From Lactobacillus johnsonii (GTDB taxonomy: Bacteria > Bacillota > Bacilli > Lactobacillales > Lactobacillaceae): a DNA stretch of 64,000 nt. Below the pieces are notes generated by a model. It did not search any database. It saw nothing but the letters and a program-made list of their open reading frames with translations, and was not told where the DNA came from. A program made the position numbers and the translations under genes. Shown one piece after another: positions 56,742-64,000 of this stretch. Position 1 is the first letter of the stretch, and every line of letters starts with the position of its first letter. The stretch is from contig NZ_CP047409.1 in the NCBI RefSeq assembly GCF_013487865.1, positions 1,364,001-1,428,000 on the forward strand. The letters are read 5' to 3'.

Positions 56742-57971
56742 ATGCAAAATAATGCAGCTGATAAACTTTCACCTTTCACGAAATTAACAATAGAACAACA
56801 AAATCTAATTACTCAAATTATTTCTTTTACTAAACAACACATTAATCGGAACTTTCCCGCTGTTTTCACCATCTATGGCGAGGCTGGTACAGGAAAAAGC
56901 GTTGTTCTTTCTTCCCTGTTTTACCAAATACAAAAATTACGTCATGATAAAACTAGTAGTATTTATCAAACTAACAATTATTTTCTTGTTAATCATCCAG
57001 AGATTTTGAAAGTTTATCGTCAAATTGCTGGAACTTTACCTAACCTCTTAAAGAAAAATTTTCAAAGACCAACTACTTTTATTAATCAATTAGATAAAAA
57101 AAATGAACAGGCTGATATTGTGATAATCGATGAGGCCCACTTACTTCTTTCTAAGCCAGATCATTACAATAATTTTTATCATGATAATCAGTTAACTGAA
57201 ATTATTAAAAGAAGCAAGGTAGTGATTTTAGTATTTGATCCATATCAAGTACTAAAAATGAAAACTCTTTGGACTAAAGATCGCCTAGAAAAAATTATCG
57301 ATCCCTATCCTCATCAAAAATATCATTTAAAACATCAATTTAGGATGACTGCTTCTTCTGAATTACTTAGTTGGTTCAATTCATTTACTAAACATAAAAT
57401 CATTGATCCTATCCCTACTAATGCTAATAGCAACTATGACTTTCGTATTTTTGATGATGCCGAGAAAATGCGAAAGGAAATCGTTAAGCGTAACTGTGAA
57501 GTAGGGTTAAGTCGAGTTCTTTCTACATCCGGCTATCCTTCGACCTTAGATGGAGGCAAACATTACATCCAAGAAGGAAAATTCAAAATGCCATGGGACC
57601 AGTATAATTACACTGCTACCCCTTGGGCTGAAATACCAAAAACAATTGACGAGGTAGGTTCAATATATACTTGTCAGGGATTTGATTTAAACTATGCTGG
57701 TATTATTATCGGACCGCCCATCAGCCAAATCCCAGGTAAAAACAAAATCCGTGTTAATTTGGACAAAATAACTGATATAGAAATGTTTAAAAAGAGAAAA
57801 GATCTATCTGATCCTCATGAAATCAAAACCCTTGAAGAAGAAATGGTTCTTAATTCTCTAAATGTTTTATTTAAGCGTGGAATCAAAGGAACTTATCTTT
57901 ATGCTCATGATCCTTTGCTTAGAAAAACTTTAGTCTCTATGTTCAAGCAAGCAACACAGAAGACAAAATAA
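56742..57971 (+). CDS. DUF2075-family ATPase/helicase-like protein
   Basis: A 409-residue P-loop protein whose architecture resembles superfamily-1 helicases of the DUF2075 (Schlafen-group) type; role unknown. Walker A is YGEAGTGKSVVL (G46-S53), Walker B IVIIDEAHLL (about 127-136), motif III-like KVVILVFDPYQV, an arginine motif LKHQFRMTAS, and a motif like the SF1 VI region, SIYTCQGFDLNYAGIIIGP. I chose the ATG at 56742-56744 with AAAGGA before it; the longer start lies inside the previous gene's terminator. There is no nuclease domain or partner gene: it stands alone between two terminators. Confidence 0.8.
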   Translation: MQNNAADKLSPFTKLTIEQQNLITQIISFTKQHINRNFPAVFTIYGEAGTGKSVVLSSLFYQIQKLRHDKTSSIYQTNNYFLVNHPEILKVYRQIAGTLPNLLKKNFQRPTTFINQLDKKNEQADIVIIDEAHLLLSKPDHYNNFYHDNQLTEIIKRSKVVILVFDPYQVLKMKTLWTKDRLEKIIDPYPHQKYHLKHQFRMTASSELLSWFNSFTKHKIIDPIPTNANSNYDFRIFDDAEKMRKEIVKRNCEVGLSRVLSTSGYPSTLDGGKHYIQEGKFKMPWDQYNYTATPWAEIPKTIDEVGSIYTCQGFDLNYAGIIIGPPISQIPGKNKIRVNLDKITDIEMFKKRKDLSDPHEIKTLEEEMVLNSLNVLFKRGIKGTYLYAHDPLLRKTLVSMFKQATQKTK

Positions 57972-58009
57972 AAGATTATGGTTTAAAACAACAAACCATA
58001 ATCTTTTTT
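57970..58009. terminator. Bidirectional terminator between DUF2075 gene and ohyA
   Basis: A 15-bp perfect stem (57970-57984 with 57993-58007) with T runs on both strands, located between converging genes and starting in the DUF2075 stop codon. Confidence 0.88.
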
Positions 58010-58038
58010 AATTCTCATTTAAATAAATTGTTACATCT

Positions 58039-59814
58039 TTAAATTAAATTTGCTTCTTCAAGCAATTCTTCAATCCATGTTCCCTTAATCTTCTTCATAC
58101 CAGCTTTTACAGCTAACTTTTCTGGTAATGGCATCTCTTGATCTGCTAATTTCTTTTTATCAGACATGTAATACATAGCACGAAGTAGTTCTCGAATATC
58201 ATAAACAGAACTCCAAACTTCTGGAACTCCTCGATCTACATTAAGTAGTGTATAAACAGATTCCATAGCTGTTCTAACTGAATATTCTGTAGTAAACACT
58301 GTATCTCTAGTAGGACTTTCAGCAAAGTTACCAATAAATGCTAAATTTTTTGATCCTTCTGGTACAACAGCTGGCCGGTCCCCATCATGACGAGGCATGA
58401 AGTAACTAGTAATATAAGGCATATATACCGGAACGGTGTTCATATTTTCTTCTGAAGACAATTCTTTAATTTCACTTTCTGGTACACCCAAATGATAAAG
58501 CATTTCTTCAGCAATTTCTTGTCCAGTACAGTCGACCACCTTTTTCTTAATATAATTCCCCTCAGTATCTGAATACAAAGCATAGATCCAGACTACAATT
58601 TCATTCGGCTTTTGAGTTGGAAAATGAGGTTGACGGTGAATAGTAAAACTTAGACCCCAATTTGAATCTGTAACCGTAATAATTCCACCAGTATTTACCT
58701 TTCCATCATACAAACTACGTTTAGTCAATCTTTCAAAGTAAGGAGCTACTTTTTTATTCTTTAATGTTGTAGTTGCAGAAACAAACCATGATTTTTCAGG
58801 TAAGTTTTCACTAAAGACGTCAGGATGACCAAACGCAGGATCTTGTTTAGCTAGGTTTTCCCATAACTTCCAAGATCCACCCTTAGCATGAGTAATTGGC
58901 GCAGGAGTAGTTTGGTTGCCGTAAGTAGAACTTTCAGTAATTGAGCCATTAGTTACAAAGACAATGTCATTTTCAGTTAAGTCAATATCTTCTTGCTTAC
59001 CGTTCTTCTTCATCACAATCTTTTTAGCAACTTTTTCATTTTCTTCATGGTCAACTAATACATTTTCTACTTGAACACCATATTCAAACTTAACGCCATG
59101 GTCTTTTAAGTATTTAAGTAATGGTTTTACCATAGAATCATATTGATCATACTTGTTAAACTTCAAGGCAGTAAAGTCAGGTAATCCATCAATATGATGA
59201 ATGAAACGCATACAATAGCGCCTCATCTCTGCAAGAGAATGCCATTTTTCAAAGGCAAACATTGTTGACCAATAAGTCCAAAAATTAGTTTCAAAAAATT
59301 CAGGTGAAAACCATTCTTCAATTGTTTTTCCTTGAATTTCAGATTCTGGTGTTAAAACTAACTTAACAATTTCACTAGCATGCGAACCCAATTGATACAG
59401 TCCATCTGTTGGTAATTCATTGCCACGCTTATGAATCAATCGACAATTCGAGGAGTTAGGATCTTCTTTATCAAGCCAGTAATATTCATCTAAGTAAGAA
59501 GCACCTGGTATCCGCAATGAGGGAACTGATCGATACATATCCCACATACATTCAAAGTGGTCTTCCATTTCTCTACCACCTCGAACTACAAAACCAGCAT
59601 TAGGCCGGTTAGTCCCATCTAGAGAGCCGCCCGCAACATCCAATTCTTCTAAAATATGAATTTTATCACCAGACATCTTAGCATCTCGAACCAAAAAGAA
59701 TGCTGCTGAAAGGCCCGCTAAGCCACTACCAATTATGTAAGCCGACTTCTTGTCTACATCCGCCGGCTTTTTCGTATCCGCAAAAGCTTCATAGTTTCCT
59801 TTTGAATAGTACAT
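58039..59814 (-). CDS. ohyA: Oleate hydratase (myosin-cross-reactive antigen family)
   Basis: FAD-dependent enzyme adding water across the cis-9 double bond of unsaturated fatty acids to give 10-hydroxy products, seen in many gut lactobacilli as a detoxifying step. The 591 residues have the FAD motif [14 protein letters not shown] (about 27-40), a second conserved FAD contact [20 protein letters not shown] (about 79-98), the active-site loop [20 protein letters not shown] and the C-terminal domain containing [19 protein letters not shown]. It is monocistronic, with a strong promoter holding a palindrome in its spacer. Confidence 0.96.
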   Translation of the reverse strand: MYYSKGNYEAFADTKKPADVDKKSAYIIGSGLAGLSAAFFLVRDAKMSGDKIHILEELDVAGGSLDGTNRPNAGFVVRGGREMEDHFECMWDMYRSVPSLRIPGASYLDEYYWLDKEDPNSSNCRLIHKRGNELPTDGLYQLGSHASEIVKLVLTPESEIQGKTIEEWFSPEFFETNFWTYWSTMFAFEKWHSLAEMRRYCMRFIHHIDGLPDFTALKFNKYDQYDSMVKPLLKYLKDHGVKFEYGVQVENVLVDHEENEKVAKKIVMKKNGKQEDIDLTENDIVFVTNGSITESSTYGNQTTPAPITHAKGGSWKLWENLAKQDPAFGHPDVFSENLPEKSWFVSATTTLKNKKVAPYFERLTKRSLYDGKVNTGGIITVTDSNWGLSFTIHRQPHFPTQKPNEIVVWIYALYSDTEGNYIKKKVVDCTGQEIAEEMLYHLGVPESEIKELSSEENMNTVPVYMPYITSYFMPRHDGDRPAVVPEGSKNLAFIGNFAESPTRDTVFTTEYSVRTAMESVYTLLNVDRGVPEVWSSVYDIRELLRAMYYMSDKKKLADQEMPLPEKLAVKAGMKKIKGTWIEELLEEANLI

Positions 59815-59866
59815 ACAAGTGATCCTCTTTTCTATATTCGAATAGTATTAACACTTCTTATATACA

Positions 59867-59895
59867 ATTCTATGTAAAGCGGTTACAATAGTCAA
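59867..59895 (-). promoter_or_regulatory. ohyA promoter with operator-like palindrome
   Basis: Minus strand TTGACT (59890-59895) and TAGAAT (59867-59872) with a 17-base spacer. The spacer holds TGTAA-AGCGG-TTACA (59873-59887), a 5-bp inverted repeat around five bases. It resembles cre but with one extra base. A bound regulator would exclude polymerase; which one is unknown. Confidence 0.7.
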
Positions 59896-59913
59896 TAAAT
59901 TTAGCTGTTATAT

Positions 59914-60813
59914 TTATAATTTATTACTTATCAAGTTCTTCCATAGTGTTTCCATATCAGTCGGATCTGATATTTCAATTTTTTGTTTTTTTTCTGAAAA
60001 GGGGTCATCAAATTCAAGATAAAAGCAATTTAAAGCTTGTCGCTTAAAATTATCTTCAATTCCATACAACGGATCACCAAACAGAGGATGTCCTAAATAT
60101 TGCATGTGCACCCTAATTTGATGAGTTCGTCCGGTCAAAAGCTGTAATTCTACTAAACTAGCACCTCTAACTTGATCTAAAACCCGATATTTTGTAACTG
60201 ATCTTTGTCCGTTGTTTACTACTCCGCGCTTAACTCCTGTATCTAGTTTGCCAATTGGAGCATCAATAGTTCCTTGTCTTTGTGTTTCTTCAAAATTTCC
60301 ATGCACAATTGCATGATATCTCTTAATGAAGTCATTCTTTTCTATCTTACTAAAACGTGCATGGGCAACTGCGTTTTTTCCTACCAAAACTAATCCAGAT
60401 GTATCTCGATCAAGTCTTGTAATCACATGTGGTTTAAGCTCAGTTTGTTTTTGTTGTTGAAAATAGTGCAATAGGCGATTTACTACTGAATCACTATCTT
60501 CATAGCGCGATGGAATTGATAATACTCCGGCTTCTTTATTAATAACTAAATAATCTTTTTGTTCAAAAACGATATTTAGCTTCTTAGACGAGGGCTTTAA
60601 CCATTTATTTTCTTTTTCTTCTCCTAAAATAAAAATCACCTCATCCCCAGCATGTAGCAAGTAGCTAGTATACCGGCGGTGATGATTTACTAGAAGCATC
60701 CCACCATGATGCTGGCTATTAGTCAAAGCCCGTTTAGAAAAACCATTTTTTAATAAAAAACGCCCCAGTTTCTGAGGTGTTTTATTTTCAAATTTTAATT
60801 TAAAATATTGCAT
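59914..60813 (-). CDS. RluA-family pseudouridine synthase (YjbO-like)
   Basis: Converts uridine to pseudouridine in rRNA or tRNA; target unknown. The 299 residues have an N-terminal S4-like segment (about 15-65) and the RluA catalytic motif ITRLDRDTSGLVLVGK with Asp135, followed by HARFSKIEKN and the conserved ELQLLTGRTHQIRVHMQYLGHP near 218-239. It is the last gene of relQ-nadK-rlu and shares one base with the nadK stop, matching the Bacillus yjbM-yjbN-yjbO order. Confidence 0.95.
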   Translation of the reverse strand: MQYFKLKFENKTPQKLGRFLLKNGFSKRALTNSQHHGGMLLVNHHRRYTSYLLHAGDEVIFILGEEKENKWLKPSSKKLNIVFEQKDYLVINKEAGVLSIPSRYEDSDSVVNRLLHYFQQQKQTELKPHVITRLDRDTSGLVLVGKNAVAHARFSKIEKNDFIKRYHAIVHGNFEETQRQGTIDAPIGKLDTGVKRGVVNNGQRSVTKYRVLDQVRGASLVELQLLTGRTHQIRVHMQYLGHPLFGDPLYGIEDNFKRQALNCFYLEFDDPFSEKKQKIEISDPTDMETLWKNLISNKL

Positions 60814-61625
60814 TATTGTTTATCTTTAGGTTGGCCGATAAAGGCATCTTCTACACGATTCCAAAAATGAGTATGTTGATACTTATCAAAGCGAATAACA
60901 TGTTGAGAAATACGGTATTCAATTTTCTTAATATGCTTATGATTAAATTCATACCCATCAAATGTAACTACATAGTGATCATCACTACCTGTTTCTGGCT
61001 TGATCGTGATCCATTCATCGGGTGCAATTACAATTGGAGATGAGAGCGTTCTAAACACACGATTATTAATTGAAGCTATTTCAGTCATTTGTAAAGCTTT
61101 TAAACGTGGATGAATAACAGCACCGCCTAATGACTTACTATAGGCAGTAGAGCCAGTAGGTGTTGAAACACATAGTCCGTCTCCCTTAAAACTTTCAAAA
61201 AACTGGTCTCTGATGTAAACATCGGCCTTTAAAGTCTTAGAAACTCGTTTAATAGTTGCCTCATTTAATGCAAGCAACTTTTTCTTTTCACCTGCTCCAG
61301 TAGTAATGATCAATTCCAAGAGTGGATAGGAAGCTGAAGATGGTTGCTTCTTAGTCAAATTATCTACCATTTTGTTAATTTCAAAATTACGCCAGTCAGT
61401 ATAAAAACCTAAGTGTCCAGTATGAACACCAATGAATCTAATTTTATCAACTAGATCTTGGTATTTATGAAATCCTGAAATTAATGTTCCATCTCCTCCG
61501 ATAGTAATTACCACGTCAGGATTTTCAGGATCAATTTCAATTTTTCTAGCATTTAGTAATTTTTCCAATGCTTTAACTACTGCTAAGGTTCCAACTTTAT
61601 TATTATAAACGAGTGCGACTTTCAT
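60813..61625 (-). CDS. nadK: NAD kinase
   Basis: Phosphorylates NAD to NADP. The 270 residues include the nucleotide-binding GGDGT at 43-47 (TIGGDGTLISGF), the NAD-binding NE/D segment LALNEATIKR near 122-131 and TPTGSTAYSKSLGGAVIHPR (about 155-174), the usual NadK signature. The start overlaps the relQ stop by one base (TAATG). As in Bacillus (yjbN), it lies between relQ and an RluA-type synthase. The NADP pool feeds TrxB and biosynthetic reductases. Confidence 0.97.
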   Translation of the reverse strand: MKVALVYNNKVGTLAVVKALEKLLNARKIEIDPENPDVVITIGGDGTLISGFHKYQDLVDKIRFIGVHTGHLGFYTDWRNFEINKMVDNLTKKQPSSASYPLLELIITTGAGEKKKLLALNEATIKRVSKTLKADVYIRDQFFESFKGDGLCVSTPTGSTAYSKSLGGAVIHPRLKALQMTEIASINNRVFRTLSSPIVIAPDEWITIKPETGSDDHYVVTFDGYEFNHKHIKKIEYRISQHVIRFDKYQHTHFWNRVEDAFIGQPKDKQ

Positions 61626-62251
61626 TATTGCTCTTTTCCTTTAGATTTAGTAAAAATTCTCTGTGCTTCCTGCACTTCATCTTTAATTGATGACATTTCT
61701 TCATCTAACTTATAAGCAGCTTCAGCTGTTGTCTTAAGTCGCTTAGAAATATCTTCCGGGTATTTTCCCTGATATTTATAATTTAGTGTATGTTCTACTG
61801 TTGCCCAGAAATTCATTGCTAAGGTACGAATTTGAATTTCAGCAATTATTTTTTTTGGTCCATCAGGTAAAAAAACTGAATATTCAATTACCATGTGATA
61901 GGATCGATATCCTGATGGTTTAGCATTTTGAATATAGTCTCTTTCCTCAACTACCTGCATATCTTGCCGTTCATGAATTAGATCAACTACTCGATAAATA
62001 TCATCGACAAATTGACACATAATTCTAATACCAGCAATATCTTGCATATCATTTTCAATGACCTCAGGGGCAATAACACGCCGTGTCATTTTCTCTTTAA
62101 TTGAATCAACTGTTTTAACACGTCCGACCACGAATTCAATCGGCGAATGCTCACCCTTGTTTAAAAAACTTTGTCTAAGTGATCGAAATTTAACTTTTAA
62201 TTCAGAAACAGCCTGTTGATAAGGCCATAAAAATAAATCCCAATCTTTCAT
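61625..62251 (-). CDS. relQ: Small alarmone synthetase RelQ (GTP pyrophosphokinase)
   Basis: Synthesises (p)ppGpp from ATP and GTP/GDP; it has only the synthetase domain. The 208 residues show the RelA/SpoT synthetase motifs: VKTVDSIKEKMTRR, DIAGIRIMCQFVDDIYRVVD (about 70-89), KPSGYRSYHMVIE (about 110-122) and EIQIRTLAMNFWATVEHTL (about 139-157). A helical C terminus supports tetramer formation. There is no HD hydrolase domain, so a separate bifunctional Rel must be elsewhere. It heads the relQ-nadK-rlu unit and diverges from the CYTH gene, as in Bacillus yjbM/yjbK. Confidence 0.95.
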   Translation of the reverse strand: MKDWDLFLWPYQQAVSELKVKFRSLRQSFLNKGEHSPIEFVVGRVKTVDSIKEKMTRRVIAPEVIENDMQDIAGIRIMCQFVDDIYRVVDLIHERQDMQVVEERDYIQNAKPSGYRSYHMVIEYSVFLPDGPKKIIAEIQIRTLAMNFWATVEHTLNYKYQGKYPEDISKRLKTTAEAAYKLDEEMSSIKDEVQEAQRIFTKSKGKEQ

Positions 62252-62328
62252 GTATAAATCCTTTCCGTTTCAAACAAAATTATTCTACCATATAGAGGGA
62301 TAACATTAACTAGTGAAAGGATAAAATT

Positions 62329-62952
62329 ATGAGTAAAAATTTAGAAATTGAATCAAAAACCCTACTAGATAAAGAAACCTATGAGAAAATGCGTGCAGCT
62401 TTTACCGCAAAATCTGATTTTATTCAAAAGAATTATTATTTCGATACACCAGACTCTGATTTAAAAAATAGTGATGCTAGCTTAAGAATCAGAATTCTTG
62501 TTGATCATGCAGAGCAAACTATTAAAGTTAAAGAAACTAATCCTAAGGAAAATAAATATAGTGAACGAGTTGAAATTAATGATTTACTATCTGTAACCCA
62601 AGCAGAACAAATGACTCAAAGTTCATATGAGGGTACCTTCTTTTTATTTGGAGGGGATGTTGGTGATTACCTCCAAAAGCATTATTCCAATGAAGCAATT
62701 CACTCTTTGAAATTAATTTCCTGGAGTCAAACTCGAAGAATACTAGCTAACGGTCCAGAAAACTGTGAGTTGACTTTAGATTTAACAGAATTTCCAGATG
62801 GATACTATGACTTTGAATTAGAAATTGAAAATGACGATCCTGATACTATTAAAAAGGTACTTTCTCAATTAGAAAAGCAATTTAATTTTACAATTAATAA
62901 AGAAAATACTAATCAAAGTAAAGTACAACGTGCTTGGGAACATAAAAAATAA
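62329..62952 (+). CDS. CYTH-domain protein (YjbK-like, triphosphatase fold)
   Basis: Predicted triphosphate-tunnel metalloenzyme acting on an organic or inorganic triphosphate; substrate unknown. The family signature ExExK is present as EIESK at residues 6-10, with basic and acidic pairs along the tunnel (LRIRILVDHAEQTIKVKE, ELTLDLTEFPDGYYDFELEIE). The 207 residues match the YjbK group. It diverges from relQ. AAAGGA precedes the ATG. The next gene's true start lies 70 bases further on. Confidence 0.92.
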   Translation: MSKNLEIESKTLLDKETYEKMRAAFTAKSDFIQKNYYFDTPDSDLKNSDASLRIRILVDHAEQTIKVKETNPKENKYSERVEINDLLSVTQAEQMTQSSYEGTFFLFGGDVGDYLQKHYSNEAIHSLKLISWSQTRRILANGPENCELTLDLTEFPDGYYDFELEIENDDPDTIKKVLSQLEKQFNFTINKENTNQSKVQRAWEHKK

Positions 62953-63022
62953 AACAAATTTTTTTCCATTTCATTCATTTTCTGATACAGTATTCATGAA
63001 CTTGGATGGAGGAAATAACAAA

Positions 63023-63628
63023 ATGTTTGAAATATTTTTCTTTGTTAATCCAATTGGGATTAACTGTTATCAAAATGAGCAGGAAATAATCGCTGCAGTC
63101 AGTGGTTACAATCAAAATATTTCTTACCACTTTATTCCCATGACTACGATGAACACAATTCGTAACGATATCAAAGCTAGACATCTTTCTTCAAATAACG
63201 TCGAAGTTTTCAACACTTTTAGTCAAAGTGCTTACAACGCCACTAAAGATTACCACACCCTAAAATTAATTGTCGGCAATAAAAAAGCTAGACAATATAT
63301 CATTAATTTGCAGCATGCGATTAATGATATGAATAAAACTTATTCTCCAGAGCTCGTTGATGAGATTCTAAATTCTTTAGATGTTTCAATAAAAAACTTC
63401 AAAAAGAATCGAGAATCAAACTACATAAAGCTATCAATGGATAAAGATTTAAAACTCGCTGACGACTTAAATGTTGTCACTACTCCTACGACCATCATTT
63501 TTAACTACGATGATGACCGAGGAGATTCTGGTATGATGATCGAAGGCTGTGCAAATCGTGAAGAAATTGAGTCTGCAATCGTTGAGGATAAACAGACTAG
63601 TAGTGATAATAGTTTACGCTTGTTATAA
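63023..63628 (+). CDS. spxH: SpxH/YjbH-like ClpXP adaptor (DsbA-related fold)
   Basis: Resembles the adaptor that delivers the Spx regulator to ClpXP in Bacillus and Staphylococcus; it has a DsbA-like thioredoxin fold. The 201 residues begin FEIFFFVNPIGINCYQNEQE, and the helical insert and late VVTTPTTIIFN segment (cis-Pro loop, about 153-163) support the fold. The Bacillus protein has a CxxC where this one has G-I-N-C, so only one Cys remains. I chose the ATG at 63023-63025 with GGAGG at 63008-63012; the reading back to 62930 overlaps the CYTH gene. A terminator follows. The genomic neighbourhood matches yjbH. Confidence 0.82.
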   Translation: MFEIFFFVNPIGINCYQNEQEIIAAVSGYNQNISYHFIPMTTMNTIRNDIKARHLSSNNVEVFNTFSQSAYNATKDYHTLKLIVGNKKARQYIINLQHAINDMNKTYSPELVDEILNSLDVSIKNFKKNRESNYIKLSMDKDLKLADDLNVVTTPTTIIFNYDDDRGDSGMMIEGCANREEIESAIVEDKQTSSDNSLRLL

Positions 63629-63633
63629 TTCAA

Positions 63634-64000
63634 TTAGGCTAGATGATTTTTTGAATCGTCTAGCTTTTTTTGTAGATAAGTTATTATTGGACTCTTTTCC
63701 TTAGGCCCTCTCAATTCTAAAAATAACTCATCAGGTATATCCTCTATTGAAGAGTGTAATTGGTATAACAAAGAAGCAATTTCTAACCCTAGTTTGCTTT
63801 TCTGGGTAATTTGTTTCTGTAAATATATTTTTTGATCTTGAATAGAAGTATACTTTATCTTTCGTCGATTAGCTGGAACAAAAGTAAATAAATTTGCAAT
63901 TCCCTTCTCATCTAAAGAAAAATGTTTTATCTCATAGCTTATTTCTGAACTAAGTGCAGCCTTTAAAATATTAAATTTCAGTGTAATTACACAACTAAAT
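63634..64000 (-). CDS. coiA: CoiA-like competence protein, C-terminal part (5' end outside window)
   Basis: The reverse strand is open from the window edge to a TAA at 63634-63636, giving 122 codons, for example FSLDEKGIANLFTFVPANRR and LHSSIEDIPDELFLELRGP. I recognise it weakly as the C-terminal part of competence protein CoiA, which binds ssDNA near ComFA and DprA. The position opposite spxH, in the order coiA-yjbH-yjbK-yjbM, matches Bacillus and supports the call. No catalytic motif is visible because the N-terminal nuclease-like half lies outside. The converging spxH terminator occupies its last codons. Confidence 0.6.
   Translation of the reverse strand, partial: FSCVITLKFNILKAALSSEISYEIKHFSLDEKGIANLFTFVPANRRKIKYTSIQDQKIYLQKQITQKSKLGLEIASLLYQLHSSIEDIPDELFLELRGPKEKSPIITYLQKKLDDSKNHLA
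63638..63671 (+). terminator. Terminator after spxH
   Basis: An 11-bp stem GCTAGATGATT/AATCGTCTAGC with one G-U pair (63638-63648 with 63654-63664) followed by seven T on the plus strand. It is embedded in the last codons of the converging coiA-like gene, where no U run follows on the minus strand. Confidence 0.82.

Noticed and set aside
62930-63022. 31-codon N-terminal extension of the SpxH-like gene
   Set aside because: It overlaps the CYTH gene, and the ATG at 63023 has its own GGAGG.

Overview
The window is a stretch of core chromosome from a low-GC Firmicute. Gene content, gene order and protein character point to Lactobacillus, most likely the L. gasseri / L. johnsonii group. This rests on recognising families and synteny, not on a database search. 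About 60 protein genes and one tRNA gene fill it almost without gaps, and most genes lie on the minus strand. I see no rRNA, CRISPR array, insertion sequence, prophage or attachment site. No gene-free stretch exceeds 300 bases. The longest is around 12135-12570, and it holds the cggR control region, a tRNA-Arg gene with its terminator and a permease promoter.

Layout. 1-2570: 3' part of ung, a HAD phosphatase, an unassigned 171-residue protein and a TetR-type regulator. 2758-6471 (minus): secG, rnr, smpB, GNAT acetyltransferase. 6595-12134 (minus): glycolytic cluster cggR-gap-pgk-tpiA-eno behind a strong promoter with a structured leader. 12358-14747 (plus): tRNA-Arg(CCG), an APC permease and clpP under a CIRCE element. 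14796-17664 (minus): rapZ-yvcK-whiA. 17776-23262 (minus): HdeD-like protein and uvrBA with a LexA-type box. 23361-29982 (minus): phosphoglucomutase, the galKTM Leloir operon with a cre-like site, and galR. 30154-38598 (minus): trxB; a run of orfX(92 aa)-hprK-lgt-gpsA; prfB with its programmed +1 frameshift; secA; hpf. 38680-40535 (minus): comFA-comFC. 40658-41323 (plus): a YigZ-family gene. 41341-45415 (minus): tagO, rny, recA (LexA-type box). 45578-53865 (minus): trmL, DUF1149, ftsK, ymfF-ymfH-ymfI, rodZ, pgsA. 53938-57971: AI-2E family transporter and GutA-like protein (minus), then a lactonase and a DUF2075 ATPase (plus). 58039-64000: oleate hydratase, then a block matching the Bacillus order coiA-yjbH-yjbK-yjbM-yjbN-yjbO.

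The genes cover central glycolysis and galactose entry, with their regulators CggR and GalR and the CcpA co-effector kinase HprK. They also cover protein export and lipoprotein maturation (SecA, SecG, Lgt), RNA decay and ribosome rescue (RNase R, RNase Y, SmpB, HPF), and DNA repair (Ung, UvrAB, RecA). Envelope and cell-division functions are TagO, RodZ, PgsA, FtsK and WhiA.

I found no clear new multi-gene system. The observations most worth following up are regulatory: LexA-type boxes at uvrBA and recA, a promoter-overlapping terminator ahead of uvrBA, CIRCE on clpP, a palindrome filling the ohyA promoter spacer, and cre-like sites at gal and hpf. Three odd proteins also deserve a look: a GutA-fold protein without its phospho-histidine, a solitary DUF2075 ATPase and an SpxH-like adaptor with an incomplete dithiol motif.
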